Below, in pieces: positions 44,179-53,075 of a stretch of 64,000 nucleotides of DNA. The notes below the pieces were generated by a model, which did no database searches, had not been told where the DNA came from, and was given only the letters and a program-made list of their open reading frames with translations. Every line of letters begins with the position of its first letter. Within the stretch, counting starts at the first letter, position 1. Position numbers and translations under genes: made by a program. Location of the stretch: contig CATOSB010000001.1 of the NCBI GenBank assembly GCA_951812305.1, positions 558,001 to 622,000 on the forward strand, in the 5' to 3' direction. The stretch comes from an uncultured Paracoccaceae bacterium. Its GTDB lineage: Bacteria; Pseudomonadota; Alphaproteobacteria; Rhodobacterales; Rhodobacteraceae.

Positions 44179-45183
44179 ATGAACAGCACGGTTCGTTGGG
44201 GTGTTGTCGGTACAATGGACGAACCTGCGCCGTTGATCGTGGCGTGGGTTGCGCATCATTTGTCGCTTGGTGCGTCAGAGGTACATGTTTTCCTCGACCG
44301 CGCTAATCCCGAGGCTCAAGCGACGCTGGCGGATATTCCCAATTGCTTCACTACCTTGTGCGACGGGCGCTATTGGCAGGAAAGCAGTCGCAGCGAACGT
44401 CCGATCCGCCACACGGCGCGGCAGAAATACAATGCCACACATGTGTATCAGAACCGGCCGCTGGATTGGGTGATCCAATGCGACGCCGATGAATTTCTCG
44501 ATTTGTCGCGTGGGTTTTCTGAGGAGCTTTTGGAATCCAACGCCCGCACAATGAGACTGCGCAATGTCGAGCGTGTTCGCCGTGGTCCGGCAAATGACAT
44601 CTTTCACGGCACGTTCCGTGGGTTGCAGGAAAATCAGGAACTCACCGATCGCATCTATGGTCGCTGGTCGGAATTTCTGAATGCAGGAATGGCGGGGTAT
44701 CACGATGGCAAGGACATCACCCGAACGGGTGAGGATTTCACGATGGGGGTACATTTCCCGATTGATGCCACGACGTCACAGCGCCACCACGATCCCTATG
44801 TCGAAATGCGCTCTGCTCGGATCCTGCATTTCGACGGGCTGACACCATTGCATGTGGTTTTGAAGCTACTGAAGCGCGCCAACGAGCCCAAGTATCAGGT
44901 TCCGCGCAAGCATGGCTCACAACGCGAACGCCAGTTCCGTTATGCTCGCAATCACACCGAAAAGCCCAGGCAGATGGCGAAGATGCTGGAAGCGGTCTTT
45001 GCGCTCGACAAAGATCAGGCGGATGGGCTTGGCGGCAGCCATCTGGAAATCGTGTTTCACCCCGGGAAGGCGATGGAGCAGTACGGCCTTTCCGCCAATC
45101 TGAGCATCGAAAATTTCGACTCAGAACTGCGGCGGCGCGAGGCAGACCTGATTGAATTGACAGGGCTGCAATGGCCCGGGTGA
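44179..45183 (+). CDS. Glycosyltransferase family 2-like protein
   Basis: A 334-residue protein of the GT2/GT92-like group. IVAWVAHHLSLGASEVHVFLD (19-39) is the typical first strand, and QCDADEFLDL near 99-108 supplies the DxD metal/nucleotide-sugar site. A C-terminal helical part is rich in Arg/Lys. There is no signal or membrane helix, so it is cytosolic. The start has a GAGGGG site. Members build surface polysaccharides or modify them; the acceptor is unknown. Its last 13 bases overlap the azlC-type start, so the genes may be coupled. Confidence 0.8.
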   Translation: MNSTVRWGVVGTMDEPAPLIVAWVAHHLSLGASEVHVFLDRANPEAQATLADIPNCFTTLCDGRYWQESSRSERPIRHTARQKYNATHVYQNRPLDWVIQCDADEFLDLSRGFSEELLESNARTMRLRNVERVRRGPANDIFHGTFRGLQENQELTDRIYGRWSEFLNAGMAGYHDGKDITRTGEDFTMGVHFPIDATTSQRHHDPYVEMRSARILHFDGLTPLHVVLKLLKRANEPKYQVPRKHGSQRERQFRYARNHTEKPRQMAKMLEAVFALDKDQADGLGGSHLEIVFHPGKAMEQYGLSANLSIENFDSELRRREADLIELTGLQWPG

Positions 45184-45866
45184 ACCGCGCTTTCTGGCAG
45201 GGTCTGACCAATGGACTGCCGTTTCTTCTGATCGTGGCCCCCTTCGCGGCGGTTTTTGGCGTGGCAGGTGCCGAGGCAGGCCTACCGCTTGCCCAAATCC
45301 TCGGGTTTTCGGCTGTGGTTGTCGCTGGCGCATCACAATTTGCGGCCCTGCAACTGATGACGGAAAACGCAGGCGTCCCGTTGGTGATCACGGCGGCTTT
45401 GGTCGTCAATCTGCGCATGGCCATGTATTCCGCCGCATTGGCGCCCCATGTCGGCGCCGCGCCGCTCTGGCAGCGTGTGTTCATTGGATATCTGAATTTC
45501 GATCACAGCTTTGCGGTGGCGATGCTGGATTATGAGCAGCGTCCGGAGCGAACGGTTTCAGGCAAGGTCGCCTATTTTCTCGGTGTAGCAATCCCTGCCG
45601 GGTCTGTCTGGGTTGGGTTCACGCTGGTCGGTGCCGTGGTCGGAACAGCCATACCAGACAGCTTTGCGCTGGACTTCGCAGTGCCGATTGCATTTTTGGC
45701 AATTGTCGCCCCCGCATTGAAAACGCTTGCGCATATTGCCGCCGCTGCCACGTCAATCGTCCTGGCGCTTTTGTTGTCGTGGATGCCGTCGGGCACCGGG
45801 CTGATCCTGGCCGCAATGGTGGCCATGATCATCGGCGCCGAGGTTGAGAGGCGGATGGGACGATGA
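45171..45866 (+). CDS. azlC: AzlC-type branched-chain amino acid exporter subunit
   Basis: A 231-residue inner-membrane protein of the AzlC family with about five to six helices: FGVAGAEAGLPLAQILGFSA, VVVAGASQFAALQLM and NLRMAMYSAALAPH are typical. It works with a small AzlD partner to export branched-chain amino acids or analogues. The partner follows with a four-base overlap (ATGA). Confidence 0.9.
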   Translation: MARVNRAFWQGLTNGLPFLLIVAPFAAVFGVAGAEAGLPLAQILGFSAVVVAGASQFAALQLMTENAGVPLVITAALVVNLRMAMYSAALAPHVGAAPLWQRVFIGYLNFDHSFAVAMLDYEQRPERTVSGKVAYFLGVAIPAGSVWVGFTLVGAVVGTAIPDSFALDFAVPIAFLAIVAPALKTLAHIAAAATSIVLALLLSWMPSGTGLILAAMVAMIIGAEVERRMGR

Positions 45867-46192
45867 CTTATTCCGTGGCGACAATATGGGGCATCATCGC
45901 CGTTTTGGGCGTTGCGACTTTCCTGATCCGCTTCAGCTTTCTGGGGCTGCTCGGTTCTCGTGAACTGCCAGATTGGGTGCTTCGGCACCTGCGCTATACC
46001 CCGGTCGCCGTGCTGCCCGGGTTGGTTGCGCCGCTGGTGATCTGGCCGGACGCCACAGGCGGCGTGCCGGACCCCGCACGTGCTGCGGCGGCAATTGCGA
46101 CACTGGCGATTGGCTATTGGATGCGCAGCACGATTTGGGCGATCGCAGCCGGGACAGCGGTTTTGTTTCTGGGGTTGCGGCTGGTTGGATGA
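45863..46192 (+). CDS. azlD: AzlD-type small exporter subunit
   Basis: A 109-residue protein with four hydrophobic segments, including IIAVLGVATFLIRFSF and LRYTPVAVLPGLVAPLV, the AzlD hallmark. It overlaps azlC by four bases and should form the heteromeric exporter with it. Confidence 0.9.
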   Translation: MTYSVATIWGIIAVLGVATFLIRFSFLGLLGSRELPDWVLRHLRYTPVAVLPGLVAPLVIWPDATGGVPDPARAAAAIATLAIGYWMRSTIWAIAAGTAVLFLGLRLVG

Positions 46193-46534
46193 GCGTGCCC
46201 CAAGCTGGTTTCGTTTGCATGTTGCAGGGTCCCGAGACCTAGGATCGTGCAATTGTGGCCTGAAGCGGACCTAAATTCACTTCACCATCACCCCACCTAG
46301 TTGGCGGCCATTGCCTGCCCGTGGGATGGCGAAACAAAACCTCAACGAGGCGCTTAATACCAGCCAAGTCCGTACGAGTTCAAAGGATAGCGCTGCCCTC
46401 ACCAAATCGCCAGCCTACCGTGGCGGGCAGGCGATGGCCGGGGCGCTGCGCGCTGTTAACCCGGCTGAAGTGGCGCGTCTGAATGGCAGTAAAAGGCCAT
46501 TCCGAGCCCCAGTCCACCGGACACTTGCACAGAT
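46193..46534. other. 342-bp gap with a 15-bp imperfect inverted repeat
   Basis: No gene is convincing; a 75-codon plus-strand frame (46311-46538) lacks a ribosome site and motifs. GCCATTGCCTGCCCG (46307-46321) and CGGGCAGGCGATGGC (46424-46438) match in 14 of 15 positions as an inverted repeat 102 bases apart. This could be a remnant of a small mobile element, or a chance structure. Confidence 0.45.
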
Positions 46535-47287
46535 CTAAATCGACCCCGCTTCAACCATATAATTGTTCGCCGTACACATGGCCGCATCATCGGAAGCCAG
46601 AAACACCACCATCCGCGCTACATAGACCGGTTCGATCAGGTCGGGCAGGCATTGCCTGTCGCGGTGCTTTTCAAGCGCTTCGGGCGATGCCCAAAGTTCC
46701 TTCTGCCGTTCGGTCATGATCCACCCCGGAACGACTGTGTTCACCCGGATTCGGTGATCTCCCAGATCCCGCGCCATCGTGCGGGTCAGGCCATGAACGG
46801 CGGATTTGGCCGTGGCATAGGCCGGAAAACCGCCTCCGGTCTCCCACCAGCTGTTGGACCCGATATTGACAATCGATCCCGACCCGGCGGCGATCATATC
46901 GGGCGCAACTGCCTGGATGGCAAAGAACATATGGCGCAGGTTGGTCGCCATGCGCTCGTCCCAATATTCGGGCGTCACATCCTTCCAGTCATGGCGATCA
47001 TCGCGCGCGGCGTTGTTGACCAGAATATCGGCTGGACCGATCCGCGATTTCAAGCTCGCGAACGCAATTCGCAACGCGTCGATGTCGCGCAAATCGCAGG
47101 TTTCAAAACTAACATCGCCCTCCGTTTTCGCGGCCAAAGCTGCGCTTCCCTCTGCGTCGAGATCAACGAACCCCACTCGCGCGCCCTGCGCCGCGAACGC
47201 TGCCACAATCTCTGCGCCAATCCCCGACGCACCGCCAGTCATATTGACGGTCTTTTCTTTTAAGCTTGGGTAGCTGGCGAATGTCAT
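46535..47287 (-). CDS. Short-chain dehydrogenase, sugar-1-dehydrogenase-like
   Basis: A 250-residue classical SDR: TGGASGIGA (17-25), D42 (FVDLD) suggesting NAD(H), NNAARDD, S143 (NIGSNSWWETGGG) and YATAK with catalytic Tyr/Lys. The SNSWWETGGGFPAYATAK segment resembles galactose/fucose/xylose 1-dehydrogenases. The C-terminal end MCTANNYMVEAGSI lacks the usual double-Gly (VDGG). It stands alone on the minus strand, downstream of the tRNA-fMet terminator. Confidence 0.85.
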   Translation of the reverse strand: MTFASYPSLKEKTVNMTGGASGIGAEIVAAFAAQGARVGFVDLDAEGSAALAAKTEGDVSFETCDLRDIDALRIAFASLKSRIGPADILVNNAARDDRHDWKDVTPEYWDERMATNLRHMFFAIQAVAPDMIAAGSGSIVNIGSNSWWETGGGFPAYATAKSAVHGLTRTMARDLGDHRIRVNTVVPGWIMTERQKELWASPEALEKHRDRQCLPDLIEPVYVARMVVFLASDDAAMCTANNYMVEAGSI

Positions 47288-47366
47288 GAGGAATCCTTTG
47301 GTTCAGAAGTTCTGTGTTGTCAGATAATTGGCCGAATACGGCGTCAGTGTCATCATCGTGTTGGAA

Positions 47367-47410
47367 AATCAAAACGCCCGGGCAACAATCGCTGCCCGGG
47401 CGTTTTGATT
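47367..47410 (-). terminator. Rho-independent terminator after tRNA-fMet
   Basis: AATCAAAACGCCCGGGCA and its exact complement TGCCCGGGCGTTTTGATT form an 18-bp perfect stem with an 8-base loop (ACAATCGC), starting one base after the tRNA 3' end on the minus strand and followed by TTTTC. It is the strongest terminator in the window. Confidence 0.9.
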
Positions 47411-47487
<77 letters not shown>

Positions 47488-47641
47488 CCAACCTGACGGT
47501 AGTTATTGCGAGTCTCTTTGGACCGCAAGGGGGCGGCGCGGAAATTTGCAAAGAATTTGCCTACGCCTCCGCGTTAATAACGAGGCTGGATATCTCGCGC
47601 GTCTTCGGAGAAAGTGCGCGCAACGAATGAAGGGCAGTGCG

Positions 47642-48220
47642 ATGTTTTTCGATGAAGGCTGGGTGCCGATTTCCGAGGTGACAGCAGAGGTGTTTCGCCG
47701 AATTCAGGGCTATTCCGGCGACGGAATCGTCCATGAGACCAACAAGGACCTGAAAACCTTCTTGGCCATATCAGTGTGGGACATCTGCGATGCATCGACA
47801 AAGGTTGGCGTGACCTCTGCCGATGGCCGCGTGATCCCTGCGTCCAATGATCTGGTCGCATGGGCCGACCCGACGGAACTGAGCAATGAACATATGAATG
47901 TCATGGTCGGCACAATCGGATCGTCGACCATGCCCGGTGAAGACGGCAAGATTGCCGACCGGCAACAATTGATCGACCGCTATGGTCCGTTTCTCAGCTT
48001 GCCAATTGTCGTTCCGGTCAACAACTACCAATCCTCGCTGACGTTTCTTGAGGAAGAGATCAAGAAAAACTCCCGCGATGAGGAGGTTGTGGACGCCGCC
48101 AAGACAATTCTTGGTTTGGTCAAGGGCGGAAAGGTCGTGACCCGTTCAATCGCGCAAGGAAAACTGGGCGCGACATTGACACGGCGTAAGTTCAAACTCG
48201 CCTGGGCGCTTGCATCATAG
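47642..48220 (+). CDS. Hypothetical protein (192 aa)
   Basis: I do not recognise this protein. It is cytoplasmic, acidic to neutral, with no signal peptide or membrane helix. An N-terminal FFDEGWVPISEVTAEVFRRIQGYSG (residues 2-26) and a C-terminal Lys-rich LGATLTRRKFKLAWALAS stand out. The start at 47642 has an AAGGG site 7 bases upstream; the apparent longer frame runs back through the tRNA gene and is not real. It stands alone between tRNA-fMet and a Hint-domain gene. Confidence 0.7.
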   Translation: MFFDEGWVPISEVTAEVFRRIQGYSGDGIVHETNKDLKTFLAISVWDICDASTKVGVTSADGRVIPASNDLVAWADPTELSNEHMNVMVGTIGSSTMPGEDGKIADRQQLIDRYGPFLSLPIVVPVNNYQSSLTFLEEEIKKNSRDEEVVDAAKTILGLVKGGKVVTRSIAQGKLGATLTRRKFKLAWALAS

Positions 48221-48493
48221 CACCATCCTGAATTGGCCGAACCCAACAGGTGGCTTGGGCTTTAGGTGCATTATTCTGGAATCTTTTAGTTGCGCCCAAT
48301 CGATTTTCGTTTGCAAAGGCGACAACCCCATCCAATCCTTGACGCTGTTTCCATTCTGAAAACTTGGGCAGATCGCCCGGACAGAATTCACTGCTTTGCC
48401 GCAATTCCGACGCATTTTAACTCAGTCCGGCCACTTTCACGCGCGATATGAAGTGCAGCGAAACGGCGCGATGCCAGTGGGAAAGCAATTTCG

Positions 48494-49117
48494 ATGCCAT
48501 ATACGACCCAAGCACATATTTTGGACAAGATGAGCCATGCATCCGGCACCATGATTGACGTCATGGATGGCCAGAAATCCGTAGAAGAGCTGCAGGTCGG
48601 CGATCTGGTTCGCACCAAGGACAATGGTTACCAGCCCGTTCGCTGGATCGCGTCCCGACAGTTGCGCGCTGTTGATATTGAAGCCGATCCCGCCTTACGC
48701 CCGATCCGCATCAGGTCTGGCGCGCTGGGTGATGCGAAGCCGTCTCGTGATTTGGTCGTCAGCCAACAGCACTGCGTCGTGCTGGACGATTGGCGCTGTG
48801 AATTGCTGTTTGGCGAAGACGAGGTTTTGGCCCCGGCGAAAGCGTTGTTGAACGACACAGACGTTTTGATTGACCGGACAAGCGATGATGTGACCTATTA
48901 CCACTTCTTGTTCGATGCGCATCAGATCGTTTATTCAAACGGCGTCGAAACCGAAAGCTTCCACCCGGCATTCGCGAGCGTTGAAGCCTTGGACGAAGCC
49001 AAGCGCGCTGAACTGTTCAAGCTCTACCCTGAGCTTGAATGGAACGCTGAAAGCTATGGTCCAAGTGCGCGGACCACTTTGAAGGACTATGAACTCGACG
49101 TCTTGATGGCCTGCTAG
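48494..49117 (+). CDS. Hint (hedgehog/intein-like) domain protein, Cys-less
   Basis: A 207-residue Hint-domain protein. DGQKSVEELQVGDLVRTKDNGYQPVRWI (25-52) and LVVSQQHCVVLDDWRCELLFGEDEVLAPAKAL (88-119) are typical of the Hint fold found in many Rhodobacteraceae proteins. The autocatalytic start is usually CFTPGT; here the equivalent reads HASGTMI, so the nucleophilic Cys is missing. Splicing or cleavage is therefore unlikely by the standard route, unless the Ser two positions away serves. Intracellular or exported by an unknown path; no signal peptide is evident. Confidence 0.85.
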   Translation: MPYTTQAHILDKMSHASGTMIDVMDGQKSVEELQVGDLVRTKDNGYQPVRWIASRQLRAVDIEADPALRPIRIRSGALGDAKPSRDLVVSQQHCVVLDDWRCELLFGEDEVLAPAKALLNDTDVLIDRTSDDVTYYHFLFDAHQIVYSNGVETESFHPAFASVEALDEAKRAELFKLYPELEWNAESYGPSARTTLKDYELDVLMAC

Positions 49118-49288
49118 GGCGGCCAAAAGACGACAAACCGATATTACCGACCCTGGTTTCCCTCCAGGTTAATCCCTCTGAAAGCGTTCTGTTTCCCCGC
49201 AGGGCGCTTTCGGCATTTTGTATCCTTGGCCTCTGGCAATTTCCGAATTCGCGGCCCACATTGGCAAAACCGCATCCGGGGGTTGCCC

Positions 49289-50218
49289 ATGTCAGCGAAA
49301 ATAACTGTACGCGATCTGCACAAGACCTTTGAAGGTGGGTTTGAGGCGCTGAAAGGCGTTAATCTCGACATTGAAGATGGCGAAATACTTGCGCTGCTGG
49401 GCCCGAATGGTGCCGGCAAAACAACCCTGATTTCAATCATATGCGGTATTTCCACGTTGACATCCGGCAAAGTCACGGTGGGGGGCCATGACGTCATCGA
49501 CGATTATCGCGCCGCCCGTCGCCTGATCGGCGTGGTGCCGCAGGAAATCAACCTGGAACCGTTTGAAAAAGTCCTGAACACGGTTCGTCTGTCGCGTGGC
49601 CTTTTTGGACTGCCGCGCAATGAAGACTATCTTGAAAGCATCCTGCGCAAACTGTCGCTTTGGGACAAGAAAGACGATCAGATAAATGCGTTGTCGGGCG
49701 GCATGAAGCGCCGCGTGCTGATCGCAAAGGCGCTGTCCCATGAACCAAACGTGCTGTTCCTCGATGAGCCGACGGCCGGAGTTGACGTCGAGCTGCGCAA
49801 GGACATGTGGGACATCGTGGCCGATATGAAAGCGCAGGGCACCACGATCATCCTGACTACACATTACATAGAAGAGGCCGAGGCCATTGCCGACCGTGTG
49901 GGTGTGATCAGCAAAGGTGAAATCCTGTTGGTTGAAGAAACCGAAGGTCTGATGAAGCGTATGGGCCGCAAGGAAATGACGATTGAACTGCAATCGCCCG
50001 TCGATGCCATCCCGAAATCCCTTTCGAACTACAATCTCGGGCGCACCGACAACCCCTGCGAATTGGTCTATGCCTATGATACCCGGGCCGAGCGCACCGG
50101 CATCACCAAGCTGCTGGCCGATCTGGCGACGGCAGGTCTGACCTTGCGCGATGTGCAAACGAGCCAGTCGAGCCTGGAAGACATATTTGTCAGTCTCGTG
50201 ACGGAGGATGCGACATGA
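49289..50218 (+). CDS. ABC-2 type exporter ATPase
   Basis: A 309-residue ATPase: Walker A GPNGAGKT (about 36-43), signature [19 protein letters not shown], Walker [13 protein letters not shown] and switch THYIEEAE are present. The C-terminal 80 residues form the regulatory domain seen in multidrug/polysaccharide exporters of the DRA/NodI type. The ATG at 49289 opens the conserved [11 protein letters not shown]. The permease gene overlaps the stop (ATGA). Substrate unknown. Confidence 0.92.
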   Translation: MSAKITVRDLHKTFEGGFEALKGVNLDIEDGEILALLGPNGAGKTTLISIICGISTLTSGKVTVGGHDVIDDYRAARRLIGVVPQEINLEPFEKVLNTVRLSRGLFGLPRNEDYLESILRKLSLWDKKDDQINALSGGMKRRVLIAKALSHEPNVLFLDEPTAGVDVELRKDMWDIVADMKAQGTTIILTTHYIEEAEAIADRVGVISKGEILLVEETEGLMKRMGRKEMTIELQSPVDAIPKSLSNYNLGRTDNPCELVYAYDTRAERTGITKLLADLATAGLTLRDVQTSQSSLEDIFVSLVTEDAT

Positions 50219-50976
50219 ACTGGCAAGCAATCCTCGCCATCTATCGGTTTGAAATGGCGCGCACGTGGCGCACGATTGCGCAGTCGATCATCTCGCCGGT
50301 CCTGTCGACTTCGCTTTATTTTGTCGTTTTCGGCACCGCCATCGGCAGCCGCATATCTCAGGTCGAAGGCGTCAGCTATGGCGCCTTTATCGTGCCGGGT
50401 CTGATCATGCTGTCGGTCATCACCCAGTCAATCAGCAATGCGAGCTTCGGCATCTATTTCCCCAAATTCATCGGCACGATCTATGAACTCCTTTCCGCGC
50501 CGATCAACGCGCTGGAAATCGTTATCGGTTACGTCGGCGCAGCAGCCACCAAGTCGTTCATGATCGGACTGATCATCCTTGCCACGGCCTATCTGTTCGT
50601 GCCTATGCAGATACAGTCGCCGCTTTGGATGCTGGTCTTTCTGGTCCTCACATGCCTGTCGTTCAGCCTGTTTGGCTTTATCATCGGCATCTGGGCAAAT
50701 AATTTCGAACAGCTGCAATTAATCCCGTTACTGATCATAACACCGCTGGTCTTCCTTGGCGGCGCTTTCTATTCAATCTCGATGCTGCCGCCGGCATGGC
50801 AGACGATCACCCTGTTCAACCCGGTGGTTTACCTGATCTCAGGCTTTCGCTGGTCGTTCTTCGGCATCGCCGATGTTTCGCTCGGCTGGTCACTGCTTGC
50901 GATCTTCGGTTTCACCGGCATCTGCCTTGCCATCACATGGCGGATCTTCAAGACCGGCTGGCGGATCAAAACTTAA
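50215..50976 (+). CDS. ABC-2 type exporter permease
   Basis: A 253-residue ABC-2 membrane subunit (NodJ/DrrB-like) with six helices; the conserved [20 protein letters not shown] segment near 179-198 and [16 protein letters not shown] are family marks. It works with the ATPase encoded just upstream as an exporter of drugs, lipids or oligosaccharides. Confidence 0.9.
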   Translation: MNWQAILAIYRFEMARTWRTIAQSIISPVLSTSLYFVVFGTAIGSRISQVEGVSYGAFIVPGLIMLSVITQSISNASFGIYFPKFIGTIYELLSAPINALEIVIGYVGAAATKSFMIGLIILATAYLFVPMQIQSPLWMLVFLVLTCLSFSLFGFIIGIWANNFEQLQLIPLLIITPLVFLGGAFYSISMLPPAWQTITLFNPVVYLISGFRWSFFGIADVSLGWSLLAIFGFTGICLAITWRIFKTGWRIKT

Positions 50977-51027
50977 CCTCGATGGTCTCAAGTTTCGTCA
51001 CCCCGTCTCAAACGCTCTAGGCGGAGC

Positions 51028-51093
51028 GCGAGGGGGACAGCGTCTCCCTCGCCCCTGTCGACGCGTTGCGGAGCATTTCCGGGTAGGAAATGC
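51028..51093 (+). terminator. Two intergenic hairpins after the ABC-2 exporter operon
   Basis: GCGAGGGGGAC-AGC-GTCTCCCTCGC (51028-51052, 11-bp stem with one G.U) and GCATTTCC-GGGTA-GGAAATGC (51073-51093, 8 bp) fill much of the 183-bp gap before the S49 protease gene. Neither has a U-run; they may act together as a terminator or transcript protector. Confidence 0.45.
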
Positions 51094-51159
51094 CCGCGTC
51101 GCGGCGAAACACAGTGCCGCACCTTGCCGCCGCCAACCTAAAGCCCTACATCGCACCCC

Positions 51160-51960
51160 ATGCGCCTGCCCATACCATTCGTGAAAAAACCGCCCCTCGT
51201 CGCCGTCATCCGCCTTTCTGGTGCGATTGCCGCAAGCGCGCGGGGCAACACATTATCCGACCACGGCCTTGGCCCCCAGATCGAGCGCGCGTTCGCCAAA
51301 GGCAAACCAGCTGCCATCGCGTTGGTCATAAATTCCCCCGGCGGGTCGCCGGTACAATCCTCACTCATCGCGTCGCGCATCCGTCGGCTGGCGGCAGAGA
51401 AAGAGGTCAAGGTCTATGCCTTTGTCGAGGATGTGGCGGCGTCCGGTGGGTATTGGCTCGCCTGCGCTGCTGACGAAATCTGGGTTGATCCCACGTCTAT
51501 CGCCGGTTCCATCGGCGTGGTTTATGCCAGTTTCGGCTTTCCGGAGTTGCTCGCCAAACACGGCGTTGAGCGCCGGGTCCACACGGCGGGCAAATCAAAA
51601 TCGATGCTCGACCCGTTCCGCCCAGAAAAGGCGGAAGACATCAAGAAACTGAAGCGCTGGCAGGGCCAGATGCACGAAGTCTTCATCGACCATGTAAAGA
51701 CCGCACGCGGGACGCGCCTGACGGAAGCACCCGATCTGTTCACCGGCGACATCTGGATTGGGCAGAAATCTGTCGATCTCGGGCTGGCCGACGGCATCGG
51801 CCACGTCGTGCCGAAGATGAAGGAAATCTTCGGCGACAAAGTCCGTTTCGCCAATTACGGCCCCAAGCGCGGGTTGTTCCAACGCATCGGCGCCCAGATT
51901 ACCGGCGACGCACTGGCAATGGCAGAGGAACGCGCGATGTTCGCGCAATACGGGTTGTGA
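51160..51960 (+). CDS. S49 family (SppA-like) peptidase
   Basis: A 266-residue ClpP-fold serine peptidase of the SppA/SohB group. Key segments are LVINSPGGSPVQSSLIASRI (55-74), EDVAASGGYWLACAADEIW with the catalytic Ser (88-106), SIAGSIGVV and KSKSMLDPFRP, where the catalytic Lys should lie. No signal peptide, but a hydrophobic start (LPIPFVKKPPLVAVIRL) may allow membrane contact. It degrades signal peptides or membrane-protein fragments. The next, very small gene starts at its stop. Confidence 0.9.
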   Translation: MRLPIPFVKKPPLVAVIRLSGAIAASARGNTLSDHGLGPQIERAFAKGKPAAIALVINSPGGSPVQSSLIASRIRRLAAEKEVKVYAFVEDVAASGGYWLACAADEIWVDPTSIAGSIGVVYASFGFPELLAKHGVERRVHTAGKSKSMLDPFRPEKAEDIKKLKRWQGQMHEVFIDHVKTARGTRLTEAPDLFTGDIWIGQKSVDLGLADGIGHVVPKMKEIFGDKVRFANYGPKRGLFQRIGAQITGDALAMAEERAMFAQYGL

Positions 51961-52118
51961 TCGTCAAGATCGTCATCCTGTTTCTGGCCTTCATGGCCGT
52001 TCTTGCCATGATCGGGCGCTATCGATTTCCGGGTCAGGACAAGCTGACATCGATGAAGTGCAAGGGATGCGGTCGCTATCGCATTGGCAAAGGCCCCTGT
52101 TCCTGCGGCAAGGGCTGA
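51957..52118 (+). CDS. 53-residue membrane-anchored CxxC/CxC peptide
   Basis: A small gene opening with GTG at 51957 that overlaps the S49 stop (GTGA) and ends at 52118. It encodes a single hydrophobic helix (IVKIVILFLAFMAVLAMIG) followed by a basic zinc-ribbon-like tail with MKCKGCGRYRIGKGPCSCGKG. The four Cys in CxxC..CxC form are consistent with Zn binding. Five bases later the antiporter gene begins, so it is translationally linked to both neighbours. I do not know the function; it may tether or regulate the S49 peptidase. Confidence 0.75.
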   Translation: MIVKIVILFLAFMAVLAMIGRYRFPGQDKLTSMKCKGCGRYRIGKGPCSCGKG

Positions 52119-52122
52119 ACGT

Positions 52123-53049
52123 TTGGAATATTTTTACGGCATCCTTGGCCTTGTGATCCTTTTGCTCGCAGGCGACGTGCTGGTGCGTGGCGCCGTCAAC
52201 CTTGCCCTGCGCCTTGGCATCCCCGCCCTGATTGTCAGCCTGACCATTGTCAGTTTCGGCACGTCGGCGCCGGAATTGTTCATTTCCGTCGGCTCGGTGC
52301 TGGAGGGCGCGCCGGGTATCGCGATTGGCAACGTGGTCGGGTCAAACACCGCAAATGTCCTTCTGGTCCTTGGCCTTCCTGCCCTATTGGCAACCATCCA
52401 TTGCAGTGAAAGCGAAACGCGCCAGTCATTCCTGATCATGCTGGCCGCAATCGCCTGGTTCATCCTGCTTTGCTTCCTTGGGCCGCTGACATGGATTCAC
52501 GGCCTTCTGCTTCTTGCGGGGCTGTCTGCGATCCTGACAAGCCAGTTTATCGAGGCGCGCGCCCATGCGAAGGGCGAACCGCCGGAAGAGGCGGATCCGG
52601 GGATGCCACCGTGGCGCATCGCGCTCTATCTGATCCTGGGCCTCGTCGGGCTGCCGCTTGGTGCGAATTTACTCGTCGACAGTGCAGTCACGATTGCAAC
52701 CCGCATGGGCGTCAGCGAGACCGTCATCGGACTGACCCTGATTGCAATCGGCACATCCCTTCCCGAACTGGCAACGACCATAATGGCCGCGCTCAGACGC
52801 CACGCCGAAGTCGCGCTTGGCAACGTCATCGGGTCGAACATCTTCAACGTGCTCGCCATCACAGGGGTCGCGGCTATGTTCGGTCAAATCCCGGTCGAAC
52901 CCGCGATCCTGCGGTTTGACATCTGGGTCATGGCGGGGGCCTCATTGCTTTTGATCCCCTTTGTGATCTTTCATCAGAACATCACCCGTATTGCAGGTCT
53001 CGGCCTCACAGGGTTCTATGTGGCTTATATTCTGGTCGTACTTGTCTGA
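52123..53049 (+). CDS. CaCA-type sodium/calcium exchanger (YrbG-like)
   Basis: A 308-residue membrane protein with two inverted repeats carrying the alpha motifs SFGTSAPELFIS/GNVVGSNTANVLLVLG and AIGTSLPELATTI/GNVIGSNIFNVLAITG, the signature of Ca2+/cation antiporters. About ten helices. The TTG at 52123 lies 5 bases after the small Cys-rich gene, with AAGGG upstream; earlier starts overlap that gene. It exchanges Ca2+ for Na+ or K+ across the inner membrane. Confidence 0.9.
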   Translation: MEYFYGILGLVILLLAGDVLVRGAVNLALRLGIPALIVSLTIVSFGTSAPELFISVGSVLEGAPGIAIGNVVGSNTANVLLVLGLPALLATIHCSESETRQSFLIMLAAIAWFILLCFLGPLTWIHGLLLLAGLSAILTSQFIEARAHAKGEPPEEADPGMPPWRIALYLILGLVGLPLGANLLVDSAVTIATRMGVSETVIGLTLIAIGTSLPELATTIMAALRRHAEVALGNVIGSNIFNVLAITGVAAMFGQIPVEPAILRFDIWVMAGASLLLIPFVIFHQNITRIAGLGLTGFYVAYILVVLV

Positions 53050-53075
53050 CGGCCCTGTCAGGAGGCGCGCGCGTT

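Noticed and set aside
46311..46538. 75-codon plus-strand frame after azlD
   Set aside because: No ribosome site, no family resemblance, and it overlaps the convergent SDR end.
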